From Clostridium bornimense (lineage in GTDB: Bacteria; Bacillota; Clostridia; Clostridiales; Clostridiaceae): a stretch of DNA of 47,199 nt. The position numbers were made by a program, and so were the translations under genes. Shown piece by piece: positions 9,793 to 18,286 of the stretch. The DNA is taken from positions 1 through 47,199 of the forward strand of contig NZ_JAHLOD010000027.1 in NCBI RefSeq assembly GCF_018917145.1, given 5' to 3'. The notes beneath the pieces are model-generated. The model saw nothing but the letters and a program-made list of their open reading frames with translations, made no database searches and was not told the origin of the DNA. How positions within the stretch are numbered: position 1 is the first letter of the stretch; every line of letters starts with the position of its first letter.

Positions 9793-9832
9793 GTTGTATA
9801 ACAACTATTTATTACATGAGACATCATACAAC
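9793..9832. promoter_or_regulatory. Probable operator for the FadR-type regulator (autoregulation)
   Basis: GTTGTATAACAAC (9793-9805) has 5-bp inverted arms GTTGT/ACAAC around ATA. A second half-site ATACAAC lies at 9826-9832. The string GTTGTATAACA recurs, on the opposite strand, just ahead of the ilvD promoter near 10575-10585. A shared 11-mer upstream of a GntR-family gene and its neighbour is the pattern expected for an autoregulated local repressor or activator. Inference from sequence only. Confidence 0.5.
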
Positions 9833-9889
9833 CTATTTAAAATAATTATCTTTTATGATATTATGAAGAAAAAAATAAAAAGGATGATT

Positions 9890-10567
9890 ATGATGGCTTA
9901 TGAAAAGCGATTATCAGATAGAATAGCTGATGATATTTTAAATATGATAACTATAGAAAAAAGATTTTTTCCTGGAGATAAGTTACCTAATGAAAATGAT
10001 TTATCAAAGGAGCTTAATATAAGTAGAACAACATTGAGGGAAGCAATTAGAATTTTAGTTACTAATGGTGTTTTAGAGATAAAAAGAGGTTTAGGTACTT
10101 TTGTTAGAACTGATATATCAGTAGAGAATTTAAATGAATTAAATCCCTTGTCAATGGCAAAAGTGGATGCCAAAGATTTATATGAAATGCGGCTAATCTT
10201 TGAACCTGAAGCTGCATATCTGGCTACCATTAGGGCTACTGATGATGAACTAAAAAGAATCATTGATCTTGGAAAAAGAATAGAAGAAAAGATAAAAAAT
10301 AGGGAAGATAGAACTGAAGTGGAACAGGAATTTCATAGGTCAATTGCAAAAGCTACTCATAATGAATTTATGAATAAGTTAATGCCTGTAATATACGAAG
10401 CTATTGATAAAGGCGTTCTATTGTCAGAAGAAAAAGAAGTTGCTATTCAAGATACAATTATAGACCATAGAATGATTATTGAATTTATGCAAGCTAGGAA
10501 TGCTGAAGGAGCAAAAAATGCAATGAAAATTCATATTTTACATGCAATAAAAGAGCTTGAGATATAA
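9890..10567 (+). CDS. GntR-family transcriptional regulator, FadR subfamily (FCD domain)
   Basis: N-terminal winged helix (from about KRLSDRIADDILNMI through GVLEIKRGLGTFVRT) with the recognition helix ISRTTLREAIRIL, followed by an all-helical FCD ligand domain. FHRSIAKATHN, DHRMII and KIHILHA supply the His residues that bind a metal in many FCD proteins, whose ligands are often small organic acids. I take the ATG at 9890 because AAAAAGG lies 6 nt upstream. 9893 is a close alternative, and the long extension to 9791 lacks a ribosome-binding site and would overlap the operator-like repeat. It sits directly ahead of ilvD and probably controls it. Confidence 0.88.
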   Translation: MMAYEKRLSDRIADDILNMITIEKRFFPGDKLPNENDLSKELNISRTTLREAIRILVTNGVLEIKRGLGTFVRTDISVENLNELNPLSMAKVDAKDLYEMRLIFEPEAAYLATIRATDDELKRIIDLGKRIEEKIKNREDRTEVEQEFHRSIAKATHNEFMNKLMPVIYEAIDKGVLLSEEKEVAIQDTIIDHRMIIEFMQARNAEGAKNAMKIHILHAIKELEI

Positions 10568-10575
10568 CAATATAT

Positions 10576-10618
10576 GTTATACAACTATATTGACAGTAGA
10601 CAACATACACACTATAAT
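10576..10618 (+). promoter_or_regulatory. ilvD promoter with FadR-type operator
   Basis: TTGACA (10590-10595), a 17-nt spacer and TATAAT (10613-10618) make a perfect vegetative promoter. GTTATACAAC (10576-10585) is the reverse complement of the core repeated upstream of the regulator gene, and ends 4 nt before the -35 box. A further ACAACATAC lies in the spacer, so both activation and repression are conceivable. Confidence 0.65.
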
Positions 10619-10654
10619 ACAATATATAGAATTTGTGTTAGGGAGTGTATAAAA

Positions 10655-12313
10655 ATGAGAAGTGATAGAATTACAAAGGGTATAAATGCTGCACCACAAA
10701 GAGCATTATTACATGCATTAGGACTTACTGATGAAGAAATAGGAAAACCTCTTATTGGTATAGTAAGTTCTAAAAATGAAATTGTACCTGGTCATATGAA
10801 TATAGATAAAATTGAAGAGGCGGTAAAGCAAGGAGTATCTATGGCTGGTGGAGTACCAATAGTTTTTCCTGCAATTGCTGTTTGTGATGGTATAGCAATG
10901 GGACATGAAGGAATGAAATATTCATTAGTTACAAGAGAGTTAATTGCTGATTCTACTGAAGCTATGGCAACTGCGCATCCATTTGATGGACTAGTTATGT
11001 TACCTAACTGTGATAAAAATGTTCCAGGGTTATTGATGGCTGCTGCAAGATTAAATATACCTACAATTTTTGTAAGTGGTGGTCCAATGCTTGCGGGGAT
11101 AATGCATGGACAAAAAATAAGTTACTCTAATGTATCAGAAGCGGTAAGTGAGTTTAAAGTAGGAAAAATTACTGAAAAGAAAGTTTGTGAATACGAAAAT
11201 AAGGCATGTCCAACATGTGGATCATGTTCAGGAATGTTCACTGCAAATAGTATGAATTGTTTGACAGAAGTATTAGGAATGGGGCTACCTGGAAATGGTA
11301 CAATACCAGCAGTATATTCTGAAAGATTACGTCTTGCTAAGAAAGCAGGTATGCAAATAATGGAGTTAGTTAAAAAGGATATTAAACCAAGAGACATAAT
11401 GGTGAAGGATGCTTTTTTAAATGCTCTAACTATTGACATGGCATTAGGATGTAGTACTAATAGTATGTTACATTTACCTGCTATAGCTCATGAATGTGAG
11501 ATAGATTTAGATTTAGAATTAGCTAACTCAATTTCAGATAAAACTCCAAATTTATGTCATTTAGCACCGGCTGGTGGTCACTTTATTGAGGAATTAAATG
11601 AAGCTGGTGGTATATTAGCAGTTATGAATGAAATAAGTAAACTTGGTTTATTAAATACTAATTTATTAACTTGTACTGGAAAGACTGTTGCTGAAAATAT
11701 AGAAGGTCATGAGATTTTGGATACTGAAGTGATTAGAACAATAGATAATCCATATAGTACTACTGGTGGAATAGCTGTATTAAAAGGTAACTTAGCACCA
11801 GATGGATGTGTTGTTAAACGTTCAGCAGTAGCTCCTGAAATGATGAGTCATAAAGGAAATGCTAGAGTTTTTGATTGTGAAGAAGATGCGTTAAATGCTA
11901 TATACGATGGTAAGATAAATCCAGGTGATGTAGTAGTTATTCGTTATGAAGGTCCAAAAGGTGGTCCTGGAATGCGTGAAATGTTAAATCCTACATCAGC
12001 TATTATGGGTAGTGGTCTTGGAAATTCTGTTGCGTTAATTACTGATGGAAGATTTTCAGGTGCAACAAGAGGAGCTGCTATTGGACATGTTTCTCCAGAA
12101 GCTGCAGTTGGAGGAAATATTGCTCTAATAGAAGAAGGAGATACTATCGAAATAGATATTCCTAAAAACACTATTAATGTTTTAGTATCTGATGAAGAAT
12201 TAGCCGCTAGAAGAGAAAAATGGCAACCTAGAGAACCAAGAATAACTAAGGGTTATTTAGCTAGATATGCTAAAAGTGTAACATCAGGAAGTACCGGTGC
12301 AGTATTAAAATAG
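10655..12313 (+). CDS. ilvD: Dihydroxy-acid dehydratase
   Basis: Dehydrates 2,3-dihydroxy-isovalerate and -methylvalerate in valine/isoleucine synthesis, using an Fe-S cluster. Length (552 residues) and motifs fit: [39 protein letters not shown] (cluster cysteines), [16 protein letters not shown], and [20 protein letters not shown] with SDGRFSG-type [21 protein letters not shown] at the C-terminus. The start at 10655 follows TTAGGGAGTG; an upstream in-frame ATG at 10574 overlaps the promoter. No other ilv gene is adjacent and a FadR-type regulator is, so a sugar-acid dehydratase of the same IlvD/Edd family is a possible alternative, though the overall match is to classical IlvD. Confidence 0.93.
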   Translation: MRSDRITKGINAAPQRALLHALGLTDEEIGKPLIGIVSSKNEIVPGHMNIDKIEEAVKQGVSMAGGVPIVFPAIAVCDGIAMGHEGMKYSLVTRELIADSTEAMATAHPFDGLVMLPNCDKNVPGLLMAAARLNIPTIFVSGGPMLAGIMHGQKISYSNVSEAVSEFKVGKITEKKVCEYENKACPTCGSCSGMFTANSMNCLTEVLGMGLPGNGTIPAVYSERLRLAKKAGMQIMELVKKDIKPRDIMVKDAFLNALTIDMALGCSTNSMLHLPAIAHECEIDLDLELANSISDKTPNLCHLAPAGGHFIEELNEAGGILAVMNEISKLGLLNTNLLTCTGKTVAENIEGHEILDTEVIRTIDNPYSTTGGIAVLKGNLAPDGCVVKRSAVAPEMMSHKGNARVFDCEEDALNAIYDGKINPGDVVVIRYEGPKGGPGMREMLNPTSAIMGSGLGNSVALITDGRFSGATRGAAIGHVSPEAAVGGNIALIEEGDTIEIDIPKNTINVLVSDEELAARREKWQPREPRITKGYLARYAKSVTSGSTGAVLK

Positions 12314-12338
12314 ATAAATACATTAAAAATTAACAAGA

Positions 12339-12390
12339 AATGAGCTATGACAGAATTCACTAGAAGAGAATTTTGTTGTAGCTCATTTTT
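12339..12390 (+). terminator. Terminator after ilvD
   Basis: AATGAGCTA pairs with TAGCTCATT, with an inner stem CAGAATTC/GAATTTTG, followed by a run of T. Confidence 0.85.
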
Positions 12391-12426
12391 TATAAAATTA
12401 AAAAATTCAAAATTAGCTTCAATAAT

Positions 12427-12450
12427 ATGGTAAAATATGGTATTATGGTA
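12427..12450. promoter_or_regulatory. Triple ATGGTA repeat upstream of the ribbon-helix-helix gene
   Basis: ATGGTA occurs at 12427-12432, 12437-12442 and 12445-12450, about one helical turn or less apart, ending 28 bp before the start codon. Direct repeats at this distance are typical operators for ribbon-helix-helix proteins, so autoregulation is plausible but unproven. Confidence 0.35.
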
Positions 12451-12478
12451 ATGCTATTTTATGATAGGGGTGAAGCTA

Positions 12479-12874
12479 TTGGATAGAAAAGATGAATTAG
12501 TTGATTTCATAAATTCAGAATTGTTAACTTACAAAAGTGTAGTTAGTGAGGAAGCAGAAAAAAGTAATATTAAAAGTATGTTATCAAATATGCCTATTAT
12601 AGATAACGATATAGTAAGTGACTCATATGATTTAGAAGATAAAGGTATTAATTATTATAAATTGAAATTATTATTAGATAATATAGACGATATATTACTT
12701 TTAATTAAGAAAGAAGATAAATCAAAGGTTATTAGATCTGGTAATACTAAAGTTACATCTTTAAGGGTAGATATAGGAATATATGAACAAATTAAAAATA
12801 AAGCTGTAGAAGATAATATAAACATAAGTGAAATAATTAATATTGCATTAGAAGACTATCTTAAAAAATACTAG
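12479..12874 (+). CDS. Ribbon-helix-helix (CopG/Arc-like) DNA-binding protein
   Basis: About 131 residues. The last 45 residues read as a ribbon-helix-helix: a strand KVTSLRVDIG, then helix YEQIKNKAVEDN, a turn NIS and helix EIINIALEDYLKK. The N-terminal 85 residues are acidic, helical and unfamiliar. The start is probably TTG at 12479, because AGGGGTGA (12466-12473) lies 5 nt before it. The in-frame ATG at 12461 is upstream of that ribosome-binding site. No toxin-like partner follows; the next gene, 112 bp on, is a sensor kinase, so a solitary regulator is more likely than an antitoxin. Confidence 0.7.
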   Translation: MDRKDELVDFINSELLTYKSVVSEEAEKSNIKSMLSNMPIIDNDIVSDSYDLEDKGINYYKLKLLLDNIDDILLLIKKEDKSKVIRSGNTKVTSLRVDIGIYEQIKNKAVEDNINISEIINIALEDYLKKY

Positions 12875-12986
12875 ATAAATCATGGAAGAATATTGCAGGG
12901 AAAAATGTGAAAAATGTGGTACAATAAGTGTATAAAAATACATTTTATTTTCAATTTCAGGTGTTTAGGTATAAGGGGGCAATTTA

Positions 12987-14294
12987 GTGTTTGACGGAGG
13001 AATGGAAATAATACAGATTATATTTACTATGATAATATTTTTTATTGTTCATAGAAATGTATCTTTTATTAAACTTACAATACTTCAATATTGTTTTGCA
13101 TGCGGGATAGTTGGTGTTGTTTATGTAGCTCTAACATTATTTTCTACCAATATAGCACCATTATCATTGTACATAGTGCCGATTATATTTATGTACATTA
13201 AGAGTAAAAAATTTGCTCCAAGTTTTATATCCCATACATTGGTATGTCTTATAGTATTCTTCGTGGATGGAATTGTTAGTCATTTACTTCTTTTATTGTT
13301 TGGAAAAAAGTATTTTACAACTGAGTATGGTGTTATTTTTATTTTAAGTATAATAACTATAGTATCTGCGTATATTAGTAAATTTGTATTTGTTATATCA
13401 AATAAATATAAAGGAACTATTTTAAATAATTATAAATCGAAGTATTTGCAAAGAATTTATATATTACTAGCGATAATATTTGTAACACTTTTCATTACAT
13501 TAAATTTTAATAGAAATAGTGATATTGTGCTTTTGACTGAATCTAATAGTAGTGTGATTATAATATGGGGAGCAATGTTAATTCTTATATTATATATATT
13601 GTTTATTGTAGCTAGAAAAGAAGCTAAAATTCAATATAAAGAGCGTGAATTAGAAAACTTAAAGGGATATACTAAGAATTTAGAAATGATGTACACTGAT
13701 ATGAGAAAGTTTAGGCATGATTATATAAATATAATTGCTTCAATAGCAGGTTTTATAGAAGAGAGAGATATTGATGGCCTTGCAGAGCATTTTAGTAAAA
13801 ATATTTATCCCTTAAATAGTAAGATGAATAATAATAATTATAGGTTGGGTTTATTAAAAAATATAGAGTTACCAGAAATAAAAGGATTAATATCGTCAAA
13901 AATAATTCACGCACAAGAATTAGGTATAGAGGTTGGAATAGATATATTAGAAACCATAGATGACATAAAAATGGACACAATAGATTTTACAAGATGTATG
14001 GGAATAATATTGGATAATGCAGTTGAGGCATCAATTGAGAGTGAAAAGAAAATATTAAATATTGCATTTATAAATAAAAATAAATCTCTAATAGTGGTGG
14101 TTGAAAATACATTTCCTTTAAATATACCGCCAATTTATAAGATGTTTAAGTATGGTTTTTCAACTAAGGGTGACAACCGTGGAATAGGTCTTAGTAATTT
14201 GAGAGAAATTACTAATAAATATCAAAATGTTTCTTTAGAAACTGTGATTAAAGAAGATAAGTTTGTTCAAAATCTTATTATTTGTGATGAATAA
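12987..14294 (+). CDS. GHKL sensor histidine kinase (AgrC/citrate-sensor-like), orphan
   Basis: Five to six hydrophobic segments fill residues 1-215, followed by a helical linker and a cytoplasmic kinase. MRKFRHDYINIIASI carries the phospho-acceptor His (about H244), RCMGIILDNAVEAS (about 336-350) is the N box, and FSTKGDNRGIGLSNL (about 392-406) the G box of GHKL ATPases. This layout matches kinases that sense peptides (AgrC type), but there is no AgrD/AgrB-like gene and no response regulator next door. The start is GTG at 12987, 7-8 nt after AGGGGG. An ATG at 13002 is too close to the neighbouring GGAGGA. Confidence 0.85.
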   Translation: MFDGGMEIIQIIFTMIIFFIVHRNVSFIKLTILQYCFACGIVGVVYVALTLFSTNIAPLSLYIVPIIFMYIKSKKFAPSFISHTLVCLIVFFVDGIVSHLLLLLFGKKYFTTEYGVIFILSIITIVSAYISKFVFVISNKYKGTILNNYKSKYLQRIYILLAIIFVTLFITLNFNRNSDIVLLTESNSSVIIIWGAMLILILYILFIVARKEAKIQYKERELENLKGYTKNLEMMYTDMRKFRHDYINIIASIAGFIEERDIDGLAEHFSKNIYPLNSKMNNNNYRLGLLKNIELPEIKGLISSKIIHAQELGIEVGIDILETIDDIKMDTIDFTRCMGIILDNAVEASIESEKKILNIAFINKNKSLIVVVENTFPLNIPPIYKMFKYGFSTKGDNRGIGLSNLREITNKYQNVSLETVIKEDKFVQNLIICDE

Positions 14295-14355
14295 TAATTT
14301 TTATGATGGGTAGTATTATTAGTAGTGAACTCACCTTAAGTATTTTAGATAAAGT

Positions 14356-14393
14356 AAAAATCACTAACAAATTTGTTAGTGATTTTTGTTTTC
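14356..14393 (+). terminator. Terminator after the GHKL kinase
   Basis: A perfect 32-bp palindrome (arms AAAAATCACTAACAAA and TTTGTTAGTGATTTTT, 14356-14387) followed by GTTTTC and T-rich sequence; it would work in both directions. Confidence 0.85.
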
Positions 14394-14526
14394 TTTTTAA
14401 TTGCATTATACAATATACAAAAAACAGAATTTTACAAAGAAATCTTTGTCGTATTATGGATTATTTTATACTTTAATGGTAAACTATAAATAAATGTTAA
14501 AAGTAGAAACATAAGGAGGGGGTTTC

Positions 14527-16809
14527 ATGAAACATATAAAATATATATGTTTCTATATTATATTAAGTATTTGTATATTAGACATATTTCCAATCAGTGT
14601 ATATGCAGTTAATAATAAAAAGGAAAGTAAAGAAGTATTGGTAGTTTATTCGGATAGTGAAAATTTATCATATGTTAATAGTATTCTTTTAAATGTAAAA
14701 AAGCATGTTGAAGATTATGGTTTGAATCTTACATATGATACAGAAAAGATACCTATATCCTATATAATGAATAGTTCAGATATAGATACCTATACATCAA
14801 TTATAGAGAGAAAGTGTGAAAATAAGTCGTATGATGCAATTATAGCGATGGGAGAGGATGCTTTTAAGTTTATTAGTGAACATAAAGTGAAAGCTTTAAA
14901 TGATATACCTATGGTTATAAATGGAATGAACTCTTTAGAATATCAAAATAGTTCAAGTGATTTTTCAGGTGTATTAACAGATGTAAATTTTAAAACACTT
15001 ATTAATGCTATAAAAACAGTACAGCCAACTATTAAAGAGATTTATTTTTATGGAGCAGATTCAACGTTAACAGAAGAAAAAATAAGTAAAATTAGCAAGC
15101 AATGTACAAATGAAGGAATTAAGATGTTAACAATACCTATTGAAGATTTTAGAAATTATAAATTTAAAAATAAAGGAAATAATGAAGCACTTATAGTTTG
15201 TGATAAAAATTTAGATAATTATGGAAACATTCTTGAAAATGATGAGTTTTTCAATTATATAAGAAATGTATATACTGGACCTACTTATGTATATAATCCT
15301 AATCAACTTAATGTAAGTAAGTATAGTTTAAATGATAAAACGAAATTTGTTGGAGGAGTTGTTTTTAATACAGAAGAAAATAGCAAAGTAATTTACGAAA
15401 AGTTATTAAAGATATTTACTAAGACAAGGACAAAAAATAGGGATGTTACGGAGATAGATGGTAAAATAGAACTAGATTATTCTGCTATAGATGAGTATAA
15501 TTTGAATAGTAAATCTCTTCCTAAAAGTTTCGAAATAATTGGTAATAAAGATACAACTTTAGATAAGATAGTTGATAAGACTCCTGAAATAATTATTATA
15601 GTTTGTATTGCAATTACTATGGCAATTCTATTGTTTCACTATATACGTAGTAAAAATAGAAAACTAAGCATTAATTTATCTAAAAGTGAAAAAAGGTATG
15701 AAGAACTTCTAAAGTTGCTACCAGATCCTGTTATAGTAGTTAGTAATAATAAAATTTCATATATAAATGATTATGGTATCAATTATTTAAAAGCAAGAGA
15801 TGTAATTGAAGTAATTGGTATGGATATTAATGATATAGTGTATAAGGAAGTTACTTTTAATCCACTTAAAGGCATTCATACTACTGTCAAAACAGAAATA
15901 ATTTTATTGAATAAAGAAGTAAGAGATGTTGAACTATCTTATACTTTAGATTCAAATTTTTCTAAGGGTGTTATTATGGTAATAAGAGATTTGACAGATG
16001 AGAAGTTATTAGTAAAGAGAAAGGAATTCGACAAGTTACGAAGTGAATTTTTTGCTAATATATCTCATGAACTTAGAACTCCAATAAACATTATTCTATC
16101 AACTACGCAATTATTACAATTACTTTGTAATGATAAAGGTGAGAAATTTGCAAGTTATCTTGAGAGCTTAAAGCAAAATGCATATCGTTTAACTAAGCTT
16201 ACAAATAACTTAATTGATTCAACAAAAATAGATGCAGGATATATGAATCTAAATCTAAAACCTTGCAATATTGTAGAAGTAACTGAAGAAGTAACATTAT
16301 CTACAATTAATTTTGCTAAAGAAAAAGGAATAACAGTAACTTTTGATACTGATGAAGAAGAAGTATACACAATGGTGGATTTTGAAAAATACGAAAGAAT
16401 AATATTAAATCTTCTTTCTAATGCAATAAAATATAATCGTGAGAATGGAACAATTACTGTAACAATGTCAACTAAGGAAAATACAGTAGAAGTTGCGGTA
16501 AAAGACTCAGGTATAGGTATACCTGCAAATGAAATTTCATCTGTTTTTGAAAGATTTGTACAAACTGCTGGTGTTTCGTCAAGTAATGTACAAGGAAGTG
16601 GAATAGGTTTGTCTTTAGTTAAATCATTAGTTGAAATGCATAAAGGTAGAATATCGGTATCAAGTGTCGAAGGAGAATATACTGAATTTGTAGTATCTAT
16701 ACCACTGATAGAGGATATAAACATAGAAGAAAGTATTGAAACTATAGATCATAATGATTTTAATGCTAATAAAATGGCATTAGTAGAATTATCCGATTTA
16801 GATAAATAA
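14527..16809 (+). CDS. Sensor histidine kinase with extracytoplasmic ABC-substrate-binding-like domain and PAS domain, orphan
   Basis: A signal anchor (residues 1-28) leads into about 320 extracytoplasmic residues whose VLVVYSDSENLSYVNSILL, AIIAMGEDAFKFI and GGVVFNTEENSKVIYEKLL segments resemble the TrpX/ABC_sub_bind solute-binding fold. A transmembrane helix follows (about 355-373), then a PAS domain (about 385-490) and a HisKA domain with FFANISHELRTPINIIL (H514). HATPase boxes are NLLSNAIKYN (about 628-637), DSGIGIP (about 660-666) and GSGIGLSLV (about 691-699). It probably senses a small extracellular ligand. There is no response regulator beside it. TAAGGAGGGGG precedes the ATG. Confidence 0.88.
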   Translation: MKHIKYICFYIILSICILDIFPISVYAVNNKKESKEVLVVYSDSENLSYVNSILLNVKKHVEDYGLNLTYDTEKIPISYIMNSSDIDTYTSIIERKCENKSYDAIIAMGEDAFKFISEHKVKALNDIPMVINGMNSLEYQNSSSDFSGVLTDVNFKTLINAIKTVQPTIKEIYFYGADSTLTEEKISKISKQCTNEGIKMLTIPIEDFRNYKFKNKGNNEALIVCDKNLDNYGNILENDEFFNYIRNVYTGPTYVYNPNQLNVSKYSLNDKTKFVGGVVFNTEENSKVIYEKLLKIFTKTRTKNRDVTEIDGKIELDYSAIDEYNLNSKSLPKSFEIIGNKDTTLDKIVDKTPEIIIIVCIAITMAILLFHYIRSKNRKLSINLSKSEKRYEELLKLLPDPVIVVSNNKISYINDYGINYLKARDVIEVIGMDINDIVYKEVTFNPLKGIHTTVKTEIILLNKEVRDVELSYTLDSNFSKGVIMVIRDLTDEKLLVKRKEFDKLRSEFFANISHELRTPINIILSTTQLLQLLCNDKGEKFASYLESLKQNAYRLTKLTNNLIDSTKIDAGYMNLNLKPCNIVEVTEEVTLSTINFAKEKGITVTFDTDEEEVYTMVDFEKYERIILNLLSNAIKYNRENGTITVTMSTKENTVEVAVKDSGIGIPANEISSVFERFVQTAGVSSSNVQGSGIGLSLVKSLVEMHKGRISVSSVEGEYTEFVVSIPLIEDINIEESIETIDHNDFNANKMALVELSDLDK

Positions 16810-16820
16810 AGAAATATAGA

Positions 16821-16862
16821 AACGGGCGATTACACTCATTTGTACCATCGCCCGTTAATTTT
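16821..16862. terminator. Bidirectional terminator between converging genes
   Basis: AACGGGCGAT (16821-16830) pairs with ATCGCCCGTT (16847-16856) and is followed by TTTTT on the plus strand. It separates the plus-strand kinase from the minus-strand aminotransferase-fold gene. Confidence 0.88.
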
Positions 16863-16884
16863 TATATTATAAAAACAATAAAGT

Positions 16885-18174
16885 TTAATTATTAGCTATA
16901 TCAGAAATTGCATTTACTACACATTTTGCTTCGCACAAAGTGTTATATAGTCCTAAACTTAATCTAACCATTCCTGCACTTTTTTCATTAGATAATGATT
17001 TTTCGATAACTGTATCGTCATCAACATTCAAAAGACGATTTACATATGGATGTGCACAAAATTTACCATATCTTGTAGCAATACCAAAGTCATCTGCGAG
17101 TTTATGAGATACATAGTCATAGTCTTTATCTTTAATATTGAAAGATATTACACCTAATCTATCATCAATATTATTATAATCTCCGTATAGAATTACATTT
17201 GGTATCTTTCGTAATTCTCTTATTAAATAGTTTCTAAGGTAATTTTCGTGAGAAACTATATGATTATAACCTATTTTTTTAATCATATCTATTGAAGCAG
17301 TTAATGCAACTATACCTAAAAAGTTTTGTGTTCCTGCTTCATGACGTTCTGGAGCTGGTTTCCATATCACATCTGAATCTGATACTGTTTTAACTGCACC
17401 GCCGCCTTTAAGAAAAGGAAGTGTATTCAATTCCTTACTTAAACCAACAATTACACCGACACCATAAGGAGCATACATCTTATGAGCAGAAAACACTAGA
17501 AAGTCAATAGATTCATCGGGATGATTTCCTGTCATATTTATTTTTCTATGAGGAACTAATTGAGCTCCATCTACGATTAGCTTTGCTCCATAACGGTGAA
17601 CAATTTTAGCAATACTGTTAATTGGATTAATATATCCTGTAACATTGGAAGCTCCAGTTATACTAACATAGGAAAAGGTATTTTGTGAAAGTTTTTCTTC
17701 GAGTTGTTTTAAATCAAGTCTTCCATTAGAATCTACTTCAACATATTCTACATCAGAGTTATATCTCCATGGTAAATCATTAGCATGGTGTTCCATTCTA
17801 GTTGTCAATACTTTTTCTTTTTTGTCGTTAATTAGTACATTTGATAGCAAATTCAATCCTTCTGTGGTGTTTTTTACATAAATAACTGTATACTCATTTC
17901 GGTGGGATAAATTGAAGAATTCTAAGATTTTTTTTCTTGATTCTTCATATTTTTCTGTGCAATAATCGCCTTTTTGACCAGCACCTCTACCTATTGGTCC
18001 GTATAATGAAATACTTTCTTTAAGCTGTCTATTGACGTATTTGAATGGTGGAGTTGTAGCTCCGTTATCAAAATTAATAGGGACTACCATTGATCCATCT
18101 TTAATCTTTACGGAAGTTTCTATACCATCGAATAAATGTCTATAATTCATTAACTCACTTCCTCTGTACATCAT
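16885..18174 (-). CDS. Class V aminotransferase-fold PLP enzyme, cysteine-desulfurase-like
   Basis: The 429-residue protein has the NifS/SufS fold. DGAQLVPHRKI and FSAHKMYAPYGVGVIVG (K232, the PLP-binding lysine) are diagnostic, as is the HEAGTQNFLGI segment. RYGKFCAHPYV places a cysteine (C373) where SufS/CsdA enzymes carry their persulfide-forming cysteine, so sulfur transfer from cysteine is likely. The LFDGIETSVKIKDGSMVVPINFDNGATTPPF start also fits. No isc or suf partner is nearby. GAGGAAGG precedes the first ATG; a second in-frame ATG at 18150 follows GAGGAAGTGA and is equally possible. Confidence 0.82.
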   Translation of the reverse strand: MMYRGSELMNYRHLFDGIETSVKIKDGSMVVPINFDNGATTPPFKYVNRQLKESISLYGPIGRGAGQKGDYCTEKYEESRKKILEFFNLSHRNEYTVIYVKNTTEGLNLLSNVLINDKKEKVLTTRMEHHANDLPWRYNSDVEYVEVDSNGRLDLKQLEEKLSQNTFSYVSITGASNVTGYINPINSIAKIVHRYGAKLIVDGAQLVPHRKINMTGNHPDESIDFLVFSAHKMYAPYGVGVIVGLSKELNTLPFLKGGGAVKTVSDSDVIWKPAPERHEAGTQNFLGIVALTASIDMIKKIGYNHIVSHENYLRNYLIRELRKIPNVILYGDYNNIDDRLGVISFNIKDKDYDYVSHKLADDFGIATRYGKFCAHPYVNRLLNVDDDTVIEKSLSNEKSAGMVRLSLGLYNTLCEAKCVVNAISDIANN

Positions 18175-18211
18175 TTTCCTTCCTCAATTTCATAATATGC
18201 ATTGTTATTAT

Positions 18212-18243
18212 AAAAGACACAACTTAAAATTGTGTCTTTTTTT
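18212..18243 (-). terminator. Terminator after the repeat-protein gene
   Basis: AAAAGACACAA (18212-18222) pairs with TTGTGTCTTTT (18230-18240), with T or A runs on both sides. It lies between the repeat-protein gene and the aminotransferase-fold gene, both on the minus strand. Confidence 0.8.
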
Positions 18244-18286
18244 AGTATAGATGAAATAAATATATTTATTTAAGATTATAAATATA

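Noticed and set aside
14302-14472. Short plus-strand frame after the GHKL kinase, considered as a signal-peptide (AgrD-like) gene
   Set aside because: It runs through a perfect terminator palindrome, has no ribosome-binding site, and shows no Cys-containing thiolactone core of AgrD type.
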